DNA of 64,000 nucleotides from Streptomyces carminius (GTDB lineage: Bacteria > Actinomycetota > Actinomycetes > Streptomycetales > Streptomycetaceae): NCBI RefSeq assembly GCF_002794255.1, contig NZ_PGGW01000011.1, forward strand, positions 124,001 to 188,000, given 5' to 3'. Positions 59,458-64,000 of this stretch are shown here, in pieces. The notes below the pieces were generated by a model. It did not search any database. It was not told where the DNA came from and saw nothing but the letters and a program-made list of their open reading frames with translations. Positions within the stretch are counted from its first letter, which is position 1; the number at the start of each line of letters is the position of its first letter. Both the position numbers and the translations under genes were made by a program.

Positions 59458-61143
59458 ATGAGCCATCCGCACCCTGAGCTGAAGTCTCCACCCACCCTGC
59501 CCAAGGGGGGCCTGCGCGTCACCCCGCTGGGCGGCCTGGGGGAGATCGGCCGCAACATGACCGTCTTCGAGTACGGCGGCAAGCTTCTGATCGTCGACTG
59601 CGGCGTGCTGTTCCCCGAGGAGACCCAGCCCGGCGTGGACGTGATCCTGCCGGACTTCACCTCCATCCGGGACCGTCTGGACGACGTGGTGGCCGTGGTG
59701 CTGACCCACGGCCACGAGGACCACATCGGGGGTGTGCCGTACCTGCTGCGCGAGCGGGCGGACATCCCCGTCGTCGGGTCCAGGCTGACGCTGGCGTTCC
59801 TGGAGGCCAAGCTCAAGGAACACGGCATCAAGCCGCGCACCGTGCGAGTGCGCGAGGGCGACCGGCGCGGGCTGGGCCCCTTCGACTGCGAGTTCGTCGC
59901 GGTCAACCACTCCATCCCGGACGGGCTCGCCGTCGCGATCCGCACCGGCGCCGGGCTCGTGCTGCACACCGGCGACTTCAAGATGGACCAGTTCCCGCTG
60001 GACGGCCGCATCACCGACCTGCGGGCCTTCGCCCGTCTCGGTGAGGAGGGCGTCGACCTGTTCCTCACCGACTCCACCAACGCGGAGGTGCCCGGCTTCA
60101 CCACCGCCGAGAAGGACCTGAACCCGGCGATCGAGCAGGTCATGCGCACCGCGCCCCGGCGGGTCATCGTCTCCAGCTTCGCCAGCCACGTGCACCGTAT
60201 CCAGCAGGTGCTGGACGCCGCCCACCAGCACGGCCGCAAGGTCGCCTTCGTGGGCCGCTCGATGGTCCGGAACATGGGCATCGCCCGCGAGCTGGGCTAT
60301 CTGAAGGTGCCGTCCGGACTGGTGGTCGGCATGAAGGAGATGGAGAAACTGCCCGACCACCAGGTCGCACTGGTGTGCACCGGGTCGCAGGGCGAGCCGA
60401 TGGCGGCACTGTCCCGGATGGCCAACCGAGACCACATGATCCGCATCGGCAAGGGCGACACGGTCCTGATGGCCAGCTCCCTCATCCCCGGCAACGAGAG
60501 CGCCATCTACCGGGTGATCAACGGGCTGACCAGGTGGGGCGCGAACGTCGTCCACAAGGGCAACGCCAAGGTGCACGTCTCCGGCCACGCCAGCGCAGGC
60601 GAGCTCGTCTACTGCTACAACATCGTCAGGCCCCGCAACGTCATGCCGGTGCACGGCGAGTGGAAGCACCTCAAGGCCAACGCCGATCTCGCCGTCCGCA
60701 CCGGGGTCGACCCCGACCGGGTGGTCATCGCCGAGGACGGCGTCGTGGTCGACCTCGTCGACGGGCGCGCCGCCATCGCCGGCAAGGTGCCCGCGGGCAA
60801 CGTCTACGTCGACGGCATGGAGGTCGGCGGTGCCACCGAGGCCTCCCTGAAGGACCGGCGCACCCTCGCCGCCGAGGGCGTGGTGACGGTCGTGGCCATC
60901 GTCGACGCCGACACCGGGGCGCTGGCCGAGCCCCCGGACTTCCTGGCCCGCGGTTTCGTCCACGACGAGGCGACCTTCGAGCCGGTCGTCCCGGTGATCG
61001 AGAAGACCCTGGCCGCCGCGGCCGAGGAGGGTGTCGGGGACGCGCACCAGCTCGAACAGCTCATCACCCGTGCCGTGGCCTCCTGGGCCTTCCGGACCTA
61101 CCGCCGCAAGCCGCTGATCATTCCCGTCATCATCGATGCCTGA
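59458..61143 (+). CDS. rnj: Ribonuclease J
   Basis: 561 residues. MBL/beta-CASP nuclease: GGLRVTPLGGLGEIGRNMTV, VLTHGHEDHIGGVPYLLRER (zinc motif), HTGDFKMDQFPLDGRITDL, LTDSTNAEVPGF, VSSFASHVHRIQQVLDAAHQ, VCTGSQGEPMAALSRMANRD, VHKGNAKVHVSGHASAGELV and MPVHGEWKHLKANADLAVRT. It is a dual 5'-3' exo- and endonuclease in RNA decay and rRNA maturation. The usual Streptomyces copy follows dapA; this one follows ppx and is diverged, notably in the C-terminal half (VASWAFRTYRRKPLIIPVII), so it may be a paralogue. ATG 59458, no clear ribosome site. Confidence 0.92.
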   Translation: MSHPHPELKSPPTLPKGGLRVTPLGGLGEIGRNMTVFEYGGKLLIVDCGVLFPEETQPGVDVILPDFTSIRDRLDDVVAVVLTHGHEDHIGGVPYLLRERADIPVVGSRLTLAFLEAKLKEHGIKPRTVRVREGDRRGLGPFDCEFVAVNHSIPDGLAVAIRTGAGLVLHTGDFKMDQFPLDGRITDLRAFARLGEEGVDLFLTDSTNAEVPGFTTAEKDLNPAIEQVMRTAPRRVIVSSFASHVHRIQQVLDAAHQHGRKVAFVGRSMVRNMGIARELGYLKVPSGLVVGMKEMEKLPDHQVALVCTGSQGEPMAALSRMANRDHMIRIGKGDTVLMASSLIPGNESAIYRVINGLTRWGANVVHKGNAKVHVSGHASAGELVYCYNIVRPRNVMPVHGEWKHLKANADLAVRTGVDPDRVVIAEDGVVVDLVDGRAAIAGKVPAGNVYVDGMEVGGATEASLKDRRTLAAEGVVTVVAIVDADTGALAEPPDFLARGFVHDEATFEPVVPVIEKTLAAAAEEGVGDAHQLEQLITRAVASWAFRTYRRKPLIIPVIIDA

Positions 61144-61194
61144 CCGGTTCCGGCGAGTGGAGCGCCGTACCGCCGGCGGTGGAAGGGCGACCGC

Positions 61195-61974
61195 ATGAGC
61201 CCGCGTTTCGAGGAGATCGACTGGCGCCCGACGCCGATGGGCGACATCAGCCTGCGCCGCCGCCGGGACCCGGCGACCGGCGAGGACGTGTACGAGGTGA
61301 AACTCGGTGACGAGTTCCTCATGTCCAGCCTCTTCACGGCCGGTGAGATCGCACTCGCCCGGCTCGGCCTGGCGGCCCTCCCGGACTCCGGTGCCGGGGT
61401 CGGAGTCGACACCGATCCCGGTGCCGGCACCGGCACCGGCACCGGACTGGACGTCGCGGTGGGCGGCCTCGGCCTCGGCTACACCGCGCGGGCGGCGCTG
61501 GACGATCCGCGGGTGCGCTCGCTGATCGTCATCGACGCCCTTCCCGACGTCATCCGGTGGCACCAGGAGAAACTGGTGCCCCTGGGGGCCGGCCTGACGG
61601 CGGACCGGCGCTGCCGGCTGGTCCAGGGTGACTTCTTCGCGCTGGCCGGTGATCCCCGCGGGCTGGACCCCGCCCGGCCGGACCGCCGTTTCCACGCGAT
61701 CCTGCTGGACATCGACCACTCGCCGCGCCATGTGCTGCACCCGCGGCACGCGGCGCTCTACCGGAGCGGGGGAATGCGGGCCCTGGCCGGGCAACTCCAT
61801 CCCGGTGGTGTCTTCGCCCTGTGGTCCAACGATCCGCCGGACGAGGAGTTCACCGCCGTCCTGGCGGAGGTCTTCGACGCGGCGGAGGCCCATGTCGTCG
61901 CCTTCGACAACCCCCTCCAGGACGGGACGGCGGCCAACACCGTCTATGTCGCCAGGAAGGGGCCCGGCACGTGA
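61195..61974 (+). CDS. Spermidine-synthase-like (polyamine aminopropyltransferase fold) protein
   Basis: 259 residues, class I SAM fold. VYEVKLGDEFLMSSLFTAGE precedes the nucleotide motif VAVGGLGLGYTARAALDDPR; VIDALPDVIRWHQEKLVPLG is the acidic-loop region; FHAILLDIDHSPRHVLHPRH holds the D-x-D-H catalytic-type motif; GGVFALWSNDPPDEEFTAVL ends the fold. Streptomyces proteins of this kind are annotated as spermidine synthase, but the polyamine pocket is not conserved enough to assign a product. A GT-repeat insertion (GAGTGTGTG) follows residue 75. ATG 61195 is preceded by GGAAGGGCG. Possibly co-transcribed with rnj (51 bp apart). Confidence 0.8.
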   Translation: MSPRFEEIDWRPTPMGDISLRRRRDPATGEDVYEVKLGDEFLMSSLFTAGEIALARLGLAALPDSGAGVGVDTDPGAGTGTGTGLDVAVGGLGLGYTARAALDDPRVRSLIVIDALPDVIRWHQEKLVPLGAGLTADRRCRLVQGDFFALAGDPRGLDPARPDRRFHAILLDIDHSPRHVLHPRHAALYRSGGMRALAGQLHPGGVFALWSNDPPDEEFTAVLAEVFDAAEAHVVAFDNPLQDGTAANTVYVARKGPGT

Positions 61975-62149
61975 GGGGGCGGCCGTACGGCCGGTGAGGG
62001 CCGCCGCCGGTGGCGGGCCGTCCGACCGGCGAGCGGCCGCACCCTGACGCGACGGGAGTCCCCGGTGGTGTGGCTCCGGCGGGTCGGGGAGTGAGGCCCC
62101 GGACTCAGCCAGGGGCTTTCCCCGCCGAGCCGGGCGAGTTTCGGCGCGG

Positions 62150-62165
62150 ACCGTTACGTAACGGT
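62150..62165. promoter_or_regulatory. Perfect 16-bp palindrome, operator candidate
   Basis: ACCGTTACGTAACGGT, an AT-richer dyad in a GC-rich 420-bp gap upstream of the small ORF and prfC. It resembles the size and symmetry of TetR/MarR-type operators, with no regulator gene nearby. The rest of the 61975-62323 gap holds nothing else I can support. Confidence 0.45.
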
Positions 62166-62323
62166 AGGGTGTCTCCGGGGGAGGGCGGTCGCGGCCCGGT
62201 GGCTCGCCGTCCGTGAACCCCGGAGTCCCCGCGCTTCCGGGACGCGTACCGCCGGTACGGCACGGCCTCCCGGTGGCCGAGGCGAGGAGGCGGGCCGCGG
62301 GGCCGCGGATGAGAGGCTGACGC

Positions 62324-62348
62324 GTATCGGCCGGGTTCCCGGGGGTAC
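62324..62348 (+). promoter_or_regulatory. SigB-type promoter candidate, GTAT-N15-GGGTAC
   Basis: GTAT 62324-62327, 15-nt spacer, GGGTAC 62343-62348; start site near 62355, 40 nt before the small ORF and in position to drive prfC. The -35 fits GNNT only. Confidence 0.4.
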
Positions 62349-62394
62349 ACGCGGAGCCGGTCCCGCGCGCGATCCGCCCCCGGGGGGAGATCCG

Positions 62395-62595
62395 GTGCCG
62401 GTACGCCGGACACGTCCCCCGGGCTCCCGGCCGGAGGACGTCCGGGCGCTGCCGGGGAAGCGGGAGAGTCGGGAGCGGTCGCCGGGCGGCGAGGAGCCAC
62501 TGCCGGGGGCCGACGAGCGAGCACACGAGGAACTGGTGAGACGGTTGCGCAGGTACTGGGTCGAGGCGGACGCGCGGTGCGAGGGTCCGCGGTGA
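62395..62595 (+). CDS. Possible small ORF coupled to prfC
   Basis: 66 codons from GTG 62395. The first half is Arg/Pro-rich; the second half (ADERAHEELVRRLRRYWVEA) looks like one amphipathic helix. Its TGA overlaps the prfC GTG (GTGA), so its translation could feed ribosomes to prfC, which has no ribosome site of its own within the preceding 15 nt. No family recognised; it may instead be a non-coding leader. Confidence 0.4.
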   Translation: MPVRRTRPPGSRPEDVRALPGKRESRERSPGGEEPLPGADERAHEELVRRLRRYWVEADARCEGPR

Positions 62596-64000
62596 GCGGG
62601 GCCGGCGGGCAGGCGGCCGGTGGTGCGGCCGGTGAGGCGGTGCGGCGGCGGACGTTCGCGGTGATCAGTCATCCGGATGCGGGGAAGTCGACGCTGACCG
62701 AGGCGCTGGCGCTGCACGCGCGGGCGATCACTTCGGCGGGTGCGGTGCACGGCAAGGCCGGGCGGCGCGGGGTCTCCTCGGACTGGATGGAGATGGAGAA
62801 GGCCCGGGGGATCTCGGTGACCTCGGCGGTGCTGCAGTTCGCCTACCGCGATCATGTGCTGAACCTGCTGGACACGCCGGGGCACGCGGACTTCTCCGAG
62901 GACACCTACCGGGTGCTGGCGGCGGTGGACTGCGCGGTGATGCTCATCGACGCGGCCAAGGGGCTGGAGGAGCAGACCCGCAAGCTGTTCGACGTGTGCC
63001 GGCACCGCGGCGTCCCGGTGATCACGTTCGTCAACAAGTGGGACCGGCCCGGCCGCGAGGCGCTGGAACTGCTGGACGAGATCGAGTCCGAGTTCGCTCT
63101 CAAGCCCACGCCGGTGACGTGGCCGGTGGGGGAGGCCGGTCATCTGCGGGGGCTGGTCGATGTGCGCGAGCCGGAGCGGATGCTGCGTTACAGCCGCGCC
63201 CCGGGCGGGGCGCGGGCGGCGGCCGAGGAGGCGGTCGCGGCCGGGCGGGCGGCGGCGGAGGAGAGCGCCGACTGGGAGCGGGCGGTGGAGGAGCTGGAGC
63301 TGCTGCGGGCCGACGGCGCCGAGCACGACCGGTCCGCGTTCCTGGCGGGGAAGTCCACGCCGGTGTTCTTCGGCGCGGCGGTGTCCAACATCGGGGTACG
63401 GCTGCTGCTGGACGCGCTGGTGGACCTGGCCCCGGCGCCCGGTGCGCGGGAGCTGGCCGGCGGCGGGCACCGCCCCGTGGGCGCACCCTTCTCCGGGCTG
63501 GTGTTCAAGGTGCAGGCCAACATGGACCGCTCCCACCGGGACCGGATCGCGTTCGTGCGGGTGTGCTCGGGGGTCTTCGAGCGCGGCATGACGGTGATCC
63601 ATGCCGCGTCGGGGCGGCCGTTCGCCACCAAGTACGCGCACAGCGTCTTCGGCCAGGACCGCTCCTCGGTGGACCTGGCCTATCCCGGCGATGTGGTCGG
63701 GCTGGTCAACGCCGCCGCCCTGCGGGTGGGCGACACCCTCTACAGCGGAAAGCCGGCCGTCTTCCCGCCGATGCCGACCTTCGCGCCCGAGCACTTCGCG
63801 GTGGCCCGGCCGGCCGACATCGGCCGTTCCAAGCAGTTCCGGCGCGGGATCGCGCAGCTGGACGAGGAGGGTGTGGTGCAGGTGCTGGTCTCCGACCGGC
63901 GCGGGGAGCAGGCGCCGGTGCTGGCGGCGGTCGGGCCGATGCAGTTCGAGGTGGTCACCCACCGGATGGAGCACGAGTTCTCCTCCCCGGTGCGGCTGGA
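62592..64000 (+). CDS. prfC: Peptide chain release factor 3, N-terminal part
   Basis: 469 codons to the window edge, open throughout. Translational GTPase: G1 VISHPDAGKSTLTEALALHA, switch I region GISVTSAVLQF, G3 LLDTPGHADFSEDTYRVLAA, G4 ITFVNKWDRPGREALELLDE; then the RF3-specific domain 2 (VFKVQANMDRSHRDRIAFVR, VCSGVFERGMTVIHAASGRP) and domain 3 start (AVGPMQFEVVTHRMEHEF). RF3 recycles RF1/RF2 from the ribosome after termination with GTP. GTG 62592 is the first start in this frame that includes the G1 loop. The 3' end lies outside the window. Confidence 0.93.
   Translation, partial: MSGAGGQAAGGAAGEAVRRRTFAVISHPDAGKSTLTEALALHARAITSAGAVHGKAGRRGVSSDWMEMEKARGISVTSAVLQFAYRDHVLNLLDTPGHADFSEDTYRVLAAVDCAVMLIDAAKGLEEQTRKLFDVCRHRGVPVITFVNKWDRPGREALELLDEIESEFALKPTPVTWPVGEAGHLRGLVDVREPERMLRYSRAPGGARAAAEEAVAAGRAAAEESADWERAVEELELLRADGAEHDRSAFLAGKSTPVFFGAAVSNIGVRLLLDALVDLAPAPGARELAGGGHRPVGAPFSGLVFKVQANMDRSHRDRIAFVRVCSGVFERGMTVIHAASGRPFATKYAHSVFGQDRSSVDLAYPGDVVGLVNAAALRVGDTLYSGKPAVFPPMPTFAPEHFAVARPADIGRSKQFRRGIAQLDEEGVVQVLVSDRRGEQAPVLAAVGPMQFEVVTHRMEHEFSSPVRL

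Noticed and set aside
58588..62526. 1312-codon open frame on the minus strand
   Set aside because: Antisense to ppx, rnj and the spermidine-synthase-like gene, all with clear family motifs.

Overview
The window looks like a chromosomal segment of a Streptomyces-type actinomycete. GC is very high, third codon positions are almost all G or C, and GTG starts and ATGA/GTGA overlaps are common. Lineage markers are a chaplin, a mycothiol-dependent formaldehyde dehydrogenase, two CebR-type cellulase operators, the small Streptomyces proteins DUF5709 and DUF6343-like, and an RsbW/STAS anti-sigma group. I saw no rRNA, tRNA, CRISPR array or intact insertion sequence. All assignments come from reading the sequence and recalling families; no search was run.

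Layout. (1) 1-5.4 kb: the 5' part of an orphan cytochrome b (qcrB-like), an enolase-superfamily enzyme, a large FAD/Fe-S dehydrogenase and a small membrane protein. (2) 5.4-11.7 kb: a complete, overlapping six-gene Mrp-type Na+/H+ antiporter operon (A/B fusion, C, D, E, F, G). (3) 11.7-29.2 kb: a stress-flavoured region with gamma-glutamyltransferase, zinc alcohol dehydrogenase, a HemK-like methyltransferase, a CDGSH protein, a frameshifted HIT gene, a haem-oxygenase-like redox protein coupled to a GCS2 ligase, hemerythrin, a predicted ferritin-like protein, DUF5709, an FAD-Rieske oxidoreductase, an Rpf-LysM-M23 wall hydrolase, DUF72 and small hydrophilic proteins. Many of these genes, and the Mrp operon, are preceded by GNNT-N14-16-GGGTAC, the published consensus of the Streptomyces general stress factor SigB; two divergent gene pairs carry it on both sides.

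(4) 29.2-45.5 kb: a chaplin and a secreted protein, followed by an exopolysaccharide locus. It contains a GT4 transferase, polyprenyl phosphosugar transferase, O-antigen-ligase-like polymerase, MurJ-like flippase, polysaccharide deacetylase, second GT4, short Wzz-like protein, GNAT/FemAB-like transferase, a convergent GH26-like hydrolase, an ATP-grasp ligase and an FAD oxidoreductase. The last members suggest an unusual decoration of the polymer. (5) 45.5-58 kb: two secreted CBM2 cellulases (GH9 and GH12), each behind a perfect CebR box. Between them lie a PrmC-like methyltransferase, the MscR/metallo-hydrolase formaldehyde pair, a TetR/FMN-reductase divergon with two palindromic operators, and anti-sigma/anti-anti-sigma genes around a sugar acetyltransferase and a DUF4231 membrane protein. 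(6) 58-64 kb: Ppx/GppA, a diverged RNase J without its usual dapA neighbour, a spermidine-synthase-like protein, and the 5' part of prfC, which runs off the end.
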